A DNA stretch of 43,063 nt from Bacteroidales bacterium M2 (GCA_001689415.1 LUJM01000070.1:6174-49236), one strand, 5' to 3'; counted from the first letter of the stretch, positions 33,200 to 42,816 are shown. The notes: generated by a model from the sequence alone, not told the origin. Numbers and translations: made by a program.

Positions 33200-34105
33200 T
33201 CAATCTTTGACAAATCGCAGCGTAGTTCCAATCAATGGCAGGTTGAGCCTAAGCACCTTTCCGTCGAGGATTAGGTCGGCGCTTGCGTCGACATTGTGAA
33301 CATTTCCGGAATGGTCGTGCCATTCAAGGTTGTAATGCCCTTCGAATGGTGTTGCCTTGAGGTATCCTTTTACATCGCCTCTTCGCCAGCCAAGGCTGTC
33401 GTTGCCAAGGTATATTATACGGTATTCACCGGTGGTGTCGGCTACGACTGCGATTTTGTAGTCGATGGCCCCGGCTACTTTCTCCGGGTCGGTGTCGCGG
33501 TCGAGATACGACCATACACCAGTGACCGGATTGTCGGTGTTGGTGTCAAATTCGCCCTCGCAATGCCGACGTAGTTCTCCCCGTCGAGTAATGAGAGTGT
33601 GCGCTACCAAGTCGGCCTTGCGGTCGGTTGAGAAGGCTAATGTGCAGGGGATGTATCTGTTAAAATTGACATTGTGAGCTGTCTGAGCGTGCTTATCGCC
33701 GAACGCCAAGGTCGCGCCGTTGGCATCTGCGCGGAGTAAAGCAGAGAATGCAGCATCACGCCCACGGTCGTATCTTACGGCATCATTGTAGGCCGCCAAC
33801 AGATTCTCGCCGCGGTCGGATTTCTCGTAAATACGGCACTCAAACAATGCCATGTCGGTATTGTCGATTGCGGTGAGTGGGGGAATGGCGAATTCGGCTT
33901 TTACAAATGTGCTGTCGGAGTAATTCCAGTACAAATCTACGTTGATATCGTAGTATTTATCGGGCTTGAAACGCAGGAGATACATTAGCTCGCGCATTGG
34001 GGAGGCGGTATCGGTGATATACAAGCTGTCGGCAATTACTGTGTCGGCAGCCAAACGCATTGCCGACACTGCAATCATCATCACCGACAGTACGCGCCTC
34101 AGCAT
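33200..34105 (-). CDS. Secreted protein of unknown function
   Basis: Protein of 301 aa that I do not recognise. MLRRVLSVMMIAVSAMRLAA looks like a signal peptide. The rest is mostly predicted beta strand, with repeated patterns such as YYDINVDLYWNYSDSTFVKA and, near the end, YLKATPFEGHYNLEWHDHSG. The end resembles a small barrel or lipocalin-like fold, but this is only an impression. The start codon overlaps the miaA stop by 7 nt (ATGCTGA), so its translation is probably coupled to miaA. No lipobox Cys and no transmembrane segment beyond the signal is seen. Confidence 0.75.
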   Translation of the reverse strand: MLRRVLSVMMIAVSAMRLAADTVIADSLYITDTASPMRELMYLLRFKPDKYYDINVDLYWNYSDSTFVKAEFAIPPLTAIDNTDMALFECRIYEKSDRGENLLAAYNDAVRYDRGRDAAFSALLRADANGATLAFGDKHAQTAHNVNFNRYIPCTLAFSTDRKADLVAHTLITRRGELRRHCEGEFDTNTDNPVTGVWSYLDRDTDPEKVAGAIDYKIAVVADTTGEYRIIYLGNDSLGWRRGDVKGYLKATPFEGHYNLEWHDHSGNVHNVDASADLILDGKVLRLNLPLIGTTLRFVKD

Positions 34106-35004
34106 AGCTCTTTTACACGGTCGACAAACTCATTGTCTGAAATGTCGTAGGGCAACCAGTTGATAGCGAATCCTCTGCGCTCCATTCCTCGAAACCATGT
34201 CATCTGTCGTTTTGCAAACTGGTGAATGGCGATTTCGAGTTCGCGCTCCATTGTTGACCGGTCGATTTGTCCGGTTACATATAGGGTAAGATATTTGTAT
34301 TCAAGACCGTAGTAAATCAAATCGTCGGGGTTGATGCCGCTGTCGATAAGGGTCTTCACTTCGTCGAGCATGCCTTCTTGGTCGAAACGGCGTCGCAGGC
34401 GTTGTGTTATCAGCCGTCGACGGTCGTCGCGAGGAATATCTACGCCAACGATTACAGCGTCGAGAGGTCTGGGCGTACGTGCGAGTGCAGCAGCATCGGG
34501 GTGCTCGAGATAGTACTTTTCAATCTCTATGGCCCTTATGGCACGCTGTGCCGTGTCGATGTCGGTAACGTTGTGAAGGGTTTTCATTTCGCCAAGTATT
34601 GAGGCGAGTTCGTCGAGCGATTTGCCGGCGAGGCTTGCTCGCAGCTCTTTGTTCTCAGGTACTTCGGGTAGAATGATACCCTTGAGCAGAGACTCGACGT
34701 ACAGCCCTGTGCCACCAACAATCACGACCCTTTTACCACGGCTTTCGATGTCGTCGACAGCCTTTCGGGCATCGCGCAGATACTCGTAGAGGTTATACTT
34801 ATATCCAGCCGGGGCGACGTCGATAAGGTGATAGCGCATATCTGCGGGATAATCAGCCAGGTCTTTTCCTGTACCAACGTCCATGCCGCGGTATACCTGG
34901 CGAGAATCGGCACTTAGTATCTCTCCGTCCAAGGCAGAGGCAACAGCAACACCTCTGCGTGTTTTTCCACAGGCCGTGGGACCTACAACTGCTATCGCTT
35001 TCAT
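34099..35004 (-). CDS. miaA: tRNA dimethylallyltransferase MiaA
   Basis: Protein of 301 aa. MiaA transfers a dimethylallyl group to adenosine 37 of tRNAs that read codons starting with U. The P-loop is GPTACGKT (residues 8-15), and DSRQVYRGMDVGTGKDL and GGTGLYVESLLKG are family hallmarks. The C-terminal region RQMTWFRGME is also typical. Its ATG overlaps the stop of the upstream membrane-protein gene by 4 nt (ATGA), and the next gene overlaps its own stop. Confidence 0.96.
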   Translation of the reverse strand: MKAIAVVGPTACGKTRRGVAVASALDGEILSADSRQVYRGMDVGTGKDLADYPADMRYHLIDVAPAGYKYNLYEYLRDARKAVDDIESRGKRVVIVGGTGLYVESLLKGIILPEVPENKELRASLAGKSLDELASILGEMKTLHNVTDIDTAQRAIRAIEIEKYYLEHPDAAALARTPRPLDAVIVGVDIPRDDRRRLITQRLRRRFDQEGMLDEVKTLIDSGINPDDLIYYGLEYKYLTLYVTGQIDRSTMERELEIAIHQFAKRQMTWFRGMERRGFAINWLPYDISDNEFVDRVKELC

Positions 35005-36326
35005 TGCTCGGCGCTTGCTTTGCGGTTGAAAACACCGGTGAGACGATTTACCAAGGCCCTGAACCTGAAAAACCTGCGGTCTTCGTTGTTGTTTGCTACA
35101 TCAAACCACGATTCATCGTCGTAGTCGACGGTCCAGTGACGCAGGTCGCGCAGCCTGAAAGTGGGGCGGTAGTGGCGAATAGGGTATAGTCGTTTGCCGT
35201 CTCGGTCGTATGTTTTCCAAGCCATAGTAATGGTGTGGATTCGGAAAAGCTCGTTGGCAAGTATCGGCGAGAGCATACTTGAAGCCATGGCGCTGTCGAG
35301 CATGTATGGGTTGAACCAAACGTCCTCGTTAGTAAACTTCTCTTTCTGATCCTGGTCTACGAAAACGGCATAGTGTACCATGTTCGACCCTGTGGCAAAA
35401 CCGGCGTTTGTAAAGCAATAGCGCATAGCCGGAGCCTGTAGGCCTGTAATTTCATTGAAAAGAAGTTCGGCCTGGGGCTGCCCTAAAGACGAAGTTCGGT
35501 TTATTGTCGCTTCGGCAGGAGTATCCCACAGTTCGTCGGCGCTGTGGTGTAGCAGTAATTCGTCGTCGCAAAAAATAAGGAATCGCACAGCCGTGCGGTT
35601 GCGGTGATTGCCATGTTTGTCTTCGATTGCCTCGTAAAGAGTGCGCATGCTGGTGTAGCGTCCTCCCATAAAAAACAAGGAAAGCAGATACATGGCAATG
35701 GGTATGTAGTTGAAAAAGAAACGGTCGGGCGTATTCAGGTCGGAATTTATATACCTTTCGAAATAATACCAATACTCTACAGCGCCTATAACAATCGACA
35801 ATAACAGGAGTATAGACAGCTGATAGCGGGTTTCGCGGTAATACAGTGTAGCCTCGATGCTGTCGCCGGCATAATAACCGTTGCGGCTCTGACATTGCCT
35901 GCAGTAGTTTTCGGCAAATCCGCCGTATAGCCACAGACAGCATGCCACAATTGTTATTGGGAAAATAACAAGCGATGTAATAAAGGGTATCTCGCTGTTG
36001 TATAACTTGAGATGTATTACCGTTGGTAGTACCCAGTCGGTGCAAAGGATATATATTGCGAACATTATGATTGCCGAAAGCACCATTACTTTCGAAACAA
36101 CCTTCATAATCAGCGAGCAAGTGTTTGTAACCTTGTTGTATACCGCTTTGCTGATTGCTGCCAGCGCCCATGCCTCGACCAGGCATACGAATGGCAGCCA
36201 AAGGCGCGGAATAAACAAGGCCAAAAGTAATGGCAGGGTAATAGCCCCGAAGGTTACTGCCCAGTTACGCCACAGAATGCTGAGAACCCTTCCGGAGCCG
36301 CTGTTTTCTTTACTGCCTGCAGCCAT
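35001..36326 (-). CDS. Membrane protein with a possible degenerate Nudix-like C-terminal domain
   Basis: Protein of 441 aa not assigned to a known family. About six hydrophobic segments lie at 21-40, 42-60, 79-97, 115-136, 168-186 and 205-222. A Cys pair (YCRQCQSRNG, 142/145) follows the fourth. From about 245 the chain is soluble: RFLIFCDDELLLHHSADELW, DTPAEAT, AELLFNEITGLQAP and MVHYAVFVD follow the order of strands and helix in Nudix proteins. The GX5EX7REUXEEXGU catalytic box is not intact, so activity is doubtful. Overlap with miaA by 4 nt and a 1-nt gap from the peptidase gene upstream indicate one operon. Confidence 0.7.
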   Translation of the reverse strand: MAAGSKENSGSGRVLSILWRNWAVTFGAITLPLLLALFIPRLWLPFVCLVEAWALAAISKAVYNKVTNTCSLIMKVVSKVMVLSAIIMFAIYILCTDWVLPTVIHLKLYNSEIPFITSLVIFPITIVACCLWLYGGFAENYCRQCQSRNGYYAGDSIEATLYYRETRYQLSILLLLSIVIGAVEYWYYFERYINSDLNTPDRFFFNYIPIAMYLLSLFFMGGRYTSMRTLYEAIEDKHGNHRNRTAVRFLIFCDDELLLHHSADELWDTPAEATINRTSSLGQPQAELLFNEITGLQAPAMRYCFTNAGFATGSNMVHYAVFVDQDQKEKFTNEDVWFNPYMLDSAMASSMLSPILANELFRIHTITMAWKTYDRDGKRLYPIRHYRPTFRLRDLRHWTVDYDDESWFDVANNNEDRRFFRFRALVNRLTGVFNRKASAEQ

Positions 36327-36327
36327 G

Positions 36328-38523
36328 TTATTTAAGGTTTTGGTTGAAGTAGTCGAGCATCCTTGCCCAAACGACTTGGCGGGCGTTGCAGCCGTTGATC
36401 GAATGGTTCATGTTGGGGAATACAAACATGTCGCACATGATGCCGAGGCTCTGGAGTGTAGAAACGAATTGTAGCGAGTTGACAGGATGCACATTGTCGT
36501 CGGCTGTGCCGTACATTATCAAAGTAGGGCAGCCAAGATGAAGTGCGCGGCGGAGAACCGAAGAGTTGTTGTAACCTGTTTCATTTTGCTGCGGGGTGAG
36601 CATGTAGCGCTCGGTGTATACTGTGTCGTAGTATCTCCAGTCTGTGACCGGTGCAATGGCTACAGCCGCTGCGTAGGGGCACGAGTCAGACGTAGCACAC
36701 ATAAGGCTCTGATAACCGCCGTAGCTCCAGCCATAGATGCCGATACGTGATGAATCGGTATAAGGGAGCGAAGCCGCATAGCGAGCAGCCGCGAGCTGGT
36801 CGGCAGTTTCGAGTTCGCCGAGACGGCGGTATACCGATGTGAGGAAAGCGTAGCCGCGACCGCCGGTGCCGCGACCGTCGACGCACACGATTACATATCC
36901 TTTCGACGCGAAATAAGCTTCCCAGTCAAGATTCCAGCGGTCGAGAACCTGCTGCGAGCCCGGGCCGCTGTACTGGCTCATTATCACCGGATATTTTTTC
37001 GAGCGGTCGAAGTTGGCCGGACGTACGATATATCCGCACAAATCTGTGCCGTCGTCGGCTTTCATGGTGAAAAATTCCTTGTTGGCAAGTAGTGGCAGTG
37101 CGCGGTCGGCATATGCCTTATTGTCTTCGAGGACCTTTATTACTTTTCCGTCGGGCTTGCATAGCGAGGTTACCGGCGGGGTTTTGATATCGCTATATGT
37201 CAGGAGAACGGCGGTGCATCCGGGCGAAAAGACGGCGTTGGTAGTGCCTTTGCCATTGCCGTAGGGTACTATTCCACCTTTGCTGTTGATGCGGTATACA
37301 GTGCGGTCTTTGGGAGTCGGAGCTGCAGCCTGAATGTAATGATTACCGGCTGCATCGCTGCCGTAATACTCGGTGGCGTCGGCCTTGTCGATACCTATGC
37401 TTGCAATTTTAGCGCCGGTATACGAATATTCATAGAAGCGGGTGTAGCCCTCGGATGATGATGCCACTACGAAGGAATTTGCGCCGTAGGAAAGCTGGTC
37501 GTATACGATTTCTTCAATCCATGCTTTTGCCTCGTCGGTATATATCGAGCGTGCCACGGTAGACTTGGGGTTGACCGAGAAAAGCTCGAAGCGGTTTTGG
37601 TCGCGGTTGAGGGTTGACACCATTAGCCTTGAGGCATCGGGGCCGTATTCGAGGCGGGGGATATAATAAGGTGTGCCGCCGGGGAAATCGATTTGCTTGG
37701 TCTTACGGGTCTCAACATCATAGCTGTGTACGGTAACCGATGAGTTTGCCTCTCCGGCCACAGGATATTTGTAGCTCAATGCGCCGGGATAGAGGCTGTA
37801 CCGGTCCATAGGGTCGCATGTGCCTTGGTATAATGGCAGCGAGTACAATGGTACGGCAGATTCGTCGAAGCGAACATAGCATAGTGTGAGGTTGTCGGGC
37901 GCCCACGACATCAGCGATGTAACGCCGAATTCCTCTTCGTAGGTCCAGTCGGTAGCGCCGTTTATGATGCTGTCTTTCACGCCGTCGGTGGTCACTGGTA
38001 CTTCGGTCTGATAGTCGAGCTTGGCGGCGTAGATATTGTTGTCGGCCACAAAAGCCACCATTCGCGAGTCGGGCGAGAACATTGGTATCTGCTGTCGGCT
38101 GTGCTCTTTAGATAATGGGCGGAGCAGGCGCGAGCGTACCTCGTAGACGTAGTATTGTGCTGTAGATGATCTGCGGTAAACCGGTTTAGAGTCGCGCCAT
38201 ATCATAATCTTGCTGGCATCCGGGCTGAGAATAAAGCCCTCGAAATCGGGTAATTCAGTTTCGCGTGTATGGGTCACGTCGAAAAGCACAGATAGTTCCT
38301 TGCCGGAGTTGATGTCTTTGACCAGGAGTTTCTTGCCGTCGTCAGACCGTTCGACATACGATTTGCCGTCGGGCATGAATTCGATATCGGGCGAAGCCGG
38401 ACGCGAAGCCGGAGCGCAATATGGAGCTAATTCGCCAACAGCAGCGTTGCGCTGAGTTACTGCGCCTTGTGCTTCGATGCATACCAGCGCCAATGATGCG
38501 ATGAAGATATATTTTAGATTCAT
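36328..38523 (-). CDS. Dipeptidyl peptidase IV-like serine peptidase, family S9
   Basis: Protein of 731 aa with a signal peptide (MNLKYIFIASLALVCIEAQG). Residues about 30-470 form the N-terminal beta-propeller domain, with repeats such as SPDSRMVAFVADNNIYAAKL and DWTYEEEFGV, the latter holding the Glu pair that anchors the substrate amino end in DPP IV. The hydrolase domain has Ser600 in GWSYGGYQS, Asp676 in GTADDNVHP and His707 in NMNHSI. The family removes Xaa-Pro or Xaa-Ala dipeptides in the periplasm. It is the first gene of the run toward miaA. Confidence 0.95.
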   Translation of the reverse strand: MNLKYIFIASLALVCIEAQGAVTQRNAAVGELAPYCAPASRPASPDIEFMPDGKSYVERSDDGKKLLVKDINSGKELSVLFDVTHTRETELPDFEGFILSPDASKIMIWRDSKPVYRRSSTAQYYVYEVRSRLLRPLSKEHSRQQIPMFSPDSRMVAFVADNNIYAAKLDYQTEVPVTTDGVKDSIINGATDWTYEEEFGVTSLMSWAPDNLTLCYVRFDESAVPLYSLPLYQGTCDPMDRYSLYPGALSYKYPVAGEANSSVTVHSYDVETRKTKQIDFPGGTPYYIPRLEYGPDASRLMVSTLNRDQNRFELFSVNPKSTVARSIYTDEAKAWIEEIVYDQLSYGANSFVVASSSEGYTRFYEYSYTGAKIASIGIDKADATEYYGSDAAGNHYIQAAAPTPKDRTVYRINSKGGIVPYGNGKGTTNAVFSPGCTAVLLTYSDIKTPPVTSLCKPDGKVIKVLEDNKAYADRALPLLANKEFFTMKADDGTDLCGYIVRPANFDRSKKYPVIMSQYSGPGSQQVLDRWNLDWEAYFASKGYVIVCVDGRGTGGRGYAFLTSVYRRLGELETADQLAAARYAASLPYTDSSRIGIYGWSYGGYQSLMCATSDSCPYAAAVAIAPVTDWRYYDTVYTERYMLTPQQNETGYNNSSVLRRALHLGCPTLIMYGTADDNVHPVNSLQFVSTLQSLGIMCDMFVFPNMNHSINGCNARQVVWARMLDYFNQNLK

Positions 38524-38602
38524 TTTTTTCTTACGATAGATTAAATACGGTCGGTATGGCCAAAGTATCTAACAATACCGAGCCGAATAAGTTTCCATTT
38601 TG

Positions 38603-38610
38603 CAAATTTA
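38603..38610 (-). promoter_or_regulatory. Possible -7 element for the DPP IV-like gene
   Basis: TAAATTTG on the minus strand fits TAnnTTTG, about 80 nt before the ATG. No matching TTTG was found at the expected distance. Confidence 0.35.
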
Positions 38611-38674
38611 CATATAAAACGCGAAAATATAGCATTATCTCAAAAAATAAACCTGAGTAGCCGATAATGCGTTA

Positions 38675-41212
38675 TTAATATGGCGTGATATTGTACAACT
38701 CGCCGATTTTGCCTTCTTCGACCTTTGTGTTGAGTAGGAGACGGAAATCGCCGGACGATATCTGTGTGGCAGGGCGGAACTTGTCGGATTTCATGTACTC
38801 GAGTACAGAAGCGTAGAACTGACGGCCTTCGGGATATTCGGATGCCTTCTCAAGGTCGGACATCACAATTAGCAGGCGGCCTTTGCCAACGGCAAACTCG
38901 AATACGAGGCCGAGTTTGTGGTTGCGCTCGATATTGTCGATTACCTGTACAATGGGGCGATAGCCCTTGCCGGTGTTGTCGAGGATAAACGGGTGGCTGT
39001 TCTTTATCACCGGGAACCACTGCCAGTCGGTGTGCATGTCGGAGGGGAAGGCGGCAAACAATGGGTGCGACGGGTCGGTGAGGATGCCTAATGTGCCAGG
39101 TGATACGTGTTTGCCATTCTTCTCGGATATGGTCTTGAACATGCGATAATTCCAGTAGTCGGTCTGGAAAAGTGCACCTACGGTAAGATCGCTTTCGCCC
39201 GGCATTAGCAGTACATCTTCGCCGGCCTCGAGCCTGGCGGCAGTCGCGTCGTCAAATTCTCGTGATATGATGAGTCCTTTTTTGAGTTTGTCGATATCTA
39301 CCGAATCAGGATAAACCCACAGACGGTATCGATTGCGATAATCCGTGCCCGATACAGCAAGCCACAAGGTCAACTGAGCGGGGGCATGGATGTCGGCAAG
39401 GTCAATATCGATGTCGCCGACCTCAATCAAACCTTCCCCGGCAGGAATAGGTATCCGGCCGGACTTGTTGCCCAAAGTCCATTCGAGTCTGCGGCCATCG
39501 AGAGACTTGCCGCTGTAATTGGCAATCTTCACTTTGGCGTTGAGACCGCCCGAAGAAGTATGGCAGAAGCTGTCGGCAATCAACAAAGGCACAACCTCGG
39601 AACACCAGCCTCGCCACTCGTCGGCGGTGCATAGGCCTTTCGAATCGAGGAATGCGTCGAGAATGCCGACGTAGGCGCTACCCTGACCGGGGTAGTCCTG
39701 CAGGTCGAGAAGCTGGAATCCGGCCATGTTTGGTGTGCGCAGGTCCATTTCGATATCCTGCTTGTATAGTTCAACCGACCATTTTCCGCTTGCTTTGTGG
39801 AATGCCTCGGCTTGGTCTGCCATTCCGGCGCTGTCGAGGCGTGCACGGAAGACTTCCATGTTGTATGGATATAGTGCACCGGTGTATTTGGCTATCTCTC
39901 GGTAGTCGGGATATGTTTGGAACTGAGCCGTTTCGTGCGATATTACGGGCACATCGGTCAGCGAGCAACCTTCTTCGAAGTTGCGTTTTGTGTCGGGGTA
40001 GAAATGGTTTATCATGCCACCGTCGGCAGCGTCGGCAAAAGAGAAGGAGCCACGGGTATGTGTGCCGTAATTTCCCCAGCCCTCGCCGCCTACACGGCAT
40101 GTGACGAAGAAATCCATGCCAGGTTTGACACCCTGATAGCCGAGGTAGTAGTTTGAACTGAAAGTATATACCTTGTCGGGTGCAATGGCGCGAAAATCGT
40201 CGATGAATTCTTTCATTTTGCCAATGCTTCCTCGAAGTTCGTTGCCAAGGGCGAACATGCGGAACGAGGGGTGGTGGCCATAGCGACGGAGTATGTTGAC
40301 CCCTTCTTTATGTAGGAAACTCATCAGGACGGAGTCTTTGTCATTGAATACTCCCCAGAACGGCAATTCGGGCTGTAGATAGACTCCGGCCTCGTCGGCA
40401 GCGGCAAATGCGGCTTCGGGCGGACACCAGGAATGAAATCTCACGTGGTTGAGGCCGTAGTCGCTGCATACTCTGAAGTATTTTCGCCACGATTCGATAT
40501 CCATTGGCACATGGCCGGTCAAGGGCCACACGCAGGCATCGTGACGCCCTCGCAGATATACAGGGTGACCGTTGGCGTAGAACTGCTGGCCGCGGATTTC
40601 GAAATCCTTGAATGCCGGATTGATATTTGTTACAGGCTGGATACTGAATGGTTCGGTCGAAAGGCATATCCGGCCTATGATGCCGTTCCAGTTGGTTTGC
40701 GTATCTTCGGTGTAGGCATGGCTGCTGGAATAAATCTGTTCGGGTATGCCGGAACTGTTGTCTACCATGATTGTCAGCACATGTCTGCCGGGAGTCAAAG
40801 CCTTCGAAAGGTCAAACTCCTGAGGTGTGGAAATGTCGTTAGACGAGCCTACTTTCACATTGTCGATATATATATCGGTAGGTTTGGTTCGCTCAAGAGA
40901 TAGGTATACGCTCTTTCCGGCCCATTCAGCCGGAATCTCGATGTCGCGGCTATACCAGGCCTTGCCTTTGTACGAAAACGGTCGCGAGAGCCTGGTGGTT
41001 TCGCCAAAATACTGTAGTGGCATGCCCTTACGCGCAGTGTCGGTAGTGCCGGGAAGGGTGATTCGGTCGGTCATTGGCGATGTCGGCCCGGCAGTCGAAA
41101 GCGAATCGAGCAGTAGTCGCCACTCGCCGCTCAAGTCGATGCTCTCGGCGCAATTTGCACATAGCGAAACCATTAAGAAAAGCAGAGAAGATATCGAATT
41201 TTTCAGTTTCAT
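38675..41212 (-). CDS. Glycoside hydrolase family 2 protein
   Basis: Protein of 845 aa with a signal peptide (MKLKNSISSLLFLMVSLCANC). Residues about 25-190 form a jelly-roll sugar-binding domain (GEWRLLLD, KAWYSRDIEIPAEWAGKSVY). The TIM barrel follows (FYANGHPVYLRGRHDACVWP, NHVRFHSWCPPEAAFAAADE). Acid/base Glu325 lies in ALGNEL and the likely nucleophile Glu427 in ISHETAQFQTYPDY. The last 200 residues form further beta and Rossmann-like modules. The exact substrate cannot be read from sequence; the SHE-AQFQTYP segment differs from classical LacZ. No transporter or regulator adjoins it. Confidence 0.87.
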   Translation of the reverse strand: MKLKNSISSLLFLMVSLCANCAESIDLSGEWRLLLDSLSTAGPTSPMTDRITLPGTTDTARKGMPLQYFGETTRLSRPFSYKGKAWYSRDIEIPAEWAGKSVYLSLERTKPTDIYIDNVKVGSSNDISTPQEFDLSKALTPGRHVLTIMVDNSSGIPEQIYSSSHAYTEDTQTNWNGIIGRICLSTEPFSIQPVTNINPAFKDFEIRGQQFYANGHPVYLRGRHDACVWPLTGHVPMDIESWRKYFRVCSDYGLNHVRFHSWCPPEAAFAAADEAGVYLQPELPFWGVFNDKDSVLMSFLHKEGVNILRRYGHHPSFRMFALGNELRGSIGKMKEFIDDFRAIAPDKVYTFSSNYYLGYQGVKPGMDFFVTCRVGGEGWGNYGTHTRGSFSFADAADGGMINHFYPDTKRNFEEGCSLTDVPVISHETAQFQTYPDYREIAKYTGALYPYNMEVFRARLDSAGMADQAEAFHKASGKWSVELYKQDIEMDLRTPNMAGFQLLDLQDYPGQGSAYVGILDAFLDSKGLCTADEWRGWCSEVVPLLIADSFCHTSSGGLNAKVKIANYSGKSLDGRRLEWTLGNKSGRIPIPAGEGLIEVGDIDIDLADIHAPAQLTLWLAVSGTDYRNRYRLWVYPDSVDIDKLKKGLIISREFDDATAARLEAGEDVLLMPGESDLTVGALFQTDYWNYRMFKTISEKNGKHVSPGTLGILTDPSHPLFAAFPSDMHTDWQWFPVIKNSHPFILDNTGKGYRPIVQVIDNIERNHKLGLVFEFAVGKGRLLIVMSDLEKASEYPEGRQFYASVLEYMKSDKFRPATQISSGDFRLLLNTKVEEGKIGELYNITPY

Positions 41213-41342
41213 GATTTAGACGGTTCAAGTTTCGTAAGTTAAAAGCCTCTCCCTGTTGTTCGCAATTCGGCAAAAAATAAGGTGTGGCTTGCGCAACTTA
41301 AGTTATACAGGTATTTGGCTTATTCAAAGCTTAGTTGGTATG

Positions 41343-41350
41343 CAAATTTA
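41343..41350 (-). promoter_or_regulatory. Possible -7 element for the GH2 gene
   Basis: TAAATTTG on the minus strand, the same octamer found upstream of the DPP IV-like gene. A TTG lies 24 nt further upstream, a long spacing. It predicts a leader of about 125 nt. Confidence 0.4.
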
Positions 41351-41441
41351 GCAAAAAAAATCGAACCGACAGCACAAGTGTGAATCAACATAATACTAAA
41401 GAGTCCCTATAAATGTTGTAAAGATTTCCCTAATCGTTAAT

Positions 41442-41509
41442 TATTTTTGGTAAAAAAGTGAATTTTTTACGAATTTAAGTAATTTAATGAAAAAAAAGTA
41501 CTAACTTAG
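41442..41509 (+). promoter_or_regulatory. Possible ompA promoters
   Basis: Two candidates: TATTTTTG (41442-41449) with TTG 23 nt upstream, and TAACTTAG (41502-41509) without a clear -33 element. The first fits the -7 consensus exactly and would give a leader of about 110 nt. Confidence 0.35.
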
Positions 41510-41564
41510 CACCCGAAAACTGTAGTGAAAAATATAACATTCATCAATAATTAGCTAAAACTCT

Positions 41565-42767
41565 ATGAAAAAAGCTACTATCATCGCATGCGCATGCGCC
41601 CTGTTTATGGGTATCGCTGCAGATGCCCAGGAGGCTGCTCAGGAGCTGCAATATCAGCCCGATCCTTCTCAGGGTGTTTTGCTCAACCGCATGAAAGACA
41701 ATTGGTTCATCACCGTTGAAGGTGGTGCAGACATTTATATCGCACCCAAAGGCGTACACCGTGCAGTTGCAGATCGTTTCATGCCTGCAGCTTCAATCTA
41801 CGGCGGCAAATGGTTCTCGCCCGTATTTGGTGGTCGTATCGGTGTTAACTATCTCGGACTCAAAGGCCTTACCGCTGATCCTTCGGCAATCGGCACAATG
41901 AACGAAATGGTAAACGGATACTACAAGACCAAATATGCAGAAATCGGTCCGGTATTCGACCTTATGGTTAACCTTACTAACTGGTGGTGCGGATACAAGC
42001 CCGGTCGTATCTACAACGCTACCCTTTACGGTGGTGCCGGTGCTTACTTCACCTTCACTCCTCACTATGACGGTCAGGGTAACAGCGAAGGCTTCAAGGC
42101 AGCTCACAACGGCGTGATCAACCTCCGCCTCGGTCTTATCAACTCTTTCCGCATCAGCGAGCAGATGCAGCTCTCACTTGACCTTCGTGCCACCGGTCTC
42201 AACGACCTTCAGGCCCTCGCAGGTAACAACAAGAGCCTTGCACTCCAGGCTTACCTCGGCTTCACCTACAACTTCAAGAAACGTGACTGGGTTGCTCCTG
42301 TTGTGCCTATTATCCCCGAACCCGAAAACTGCGACGCTCTCCGTGCCCGCCTTGCAGCTGCTGACGCTCGCATCGCTGACCTCGAGCAGCAGCTCAAAGA
42401 CTGCCTCAGCCGTCCTGTTGAGACTGTCGTAGAGAACAACGGTCCCCTCGCTACAGTTTACTATCCCATCGGTGTTTCTCGCCTCAGCCGCGAAAACCAG
42501 CGCGTAGTTAAGGCTATCGCTCACGTGATGACTCAGAACAGCGGTAAAAAATATACCGTTACCGGTTGGGCTGATAACTACACCGGCACCGACAATGTTA
42601 ACATGCGACTCCGCAAAAACCGTGCAGAAGGCGTTGCCAAACTCCTCAAACGCAACGGTGTTCCCGAAAGCCAGCTCACAGTTACCACCAACAACGGTAA
42701 CCTCAGCGACCTCGGCGAAAAATGCGTAGCACTCGACCGTGCCGTAACAATCGAAGAGACAAAATAA
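41565..42767 (+). CDS. OmpA-family outer membrane protein
   Basis: Protein of 400 aa. The signal peptide is MKKATIIACACALFMGIAAD. Residues about 45-245 alternate like an eight-stranded beta barrel (WFITVEGGADIYIAP, NATLYGGAGAYFTFTP, ALQAYLGFTYNFKK). A short coiled coil (ALRARLAAADARIADLEQQL) follows. The OmpA C-terminal domain spans about 285-400 with GWADNYTGTDNVNMRLRKNR, the peptidoglycan-binding signature (GHTD-G---N--LS--RA in classical OmpA). It links the outer membrane to the wall. Codon use is strongly biased, as in the ribosomal genes, suggesting high expression. It is monocistronic with a good terminator. Confidence 0.95.
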   Translation: MKKATIIACACALFMGIAADAQEAAQELQYQPDPSQGVLLNRMKDNWFITVEGGADIYIAPKGVHRAVADRFMPAASIYGGKWFSPVFGGRIGVNYLGLKGLTADPSAIGTMNEMVNGYYKTKYAEIGPVFDLMVNLTNWWCGYKPGRIYNATLYGGAGAYFTFTPHYDGQGNSEGFKAAHNGVINLRLGLINSFRISEQMQLSLDLRATGLNDLQALAGNNKSLALQAYLGFTYNFKKRDWVAPVVPIIPEPENCDALRARLAAADARIADLEQQLKDCLSRPVETVVENNGPLATVYYPIGVSRLSRENQRVVKAIAHVMTQNSGKKYTVTGWADNYTGTDNVNMRLRKNRAEGVAKLLKRNGVPESQLTVTTNNGNLSDLGEKCVALDRAVTIEETK

Positions 42768-42786
42768 TATATCTCCAAGATACCTT

Positions 42787-42816
42787 AAGCCCGACGCATA
42801 GCGCCGGGCTTTTTTT
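42787..42816 (+). terminator. Intrinsic terminator of the ompA-like gene
   Basis: The stem AAGCCCG-a-CGC/GCG-c-CGGGCTT has one mismatch and a 3-nt loop, and runs into a seven-T tract. Confidence 0.9.

Larger units (their letters stand above)
41213..41564. other. Divergent intergenic region GH2 / OmpA
   Basis: A gap of 352 nt, very AT-rich toward the ompA side. It holds the leaders and promoters of both genes and no plausible open reading frame. Confidence 0.7.
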
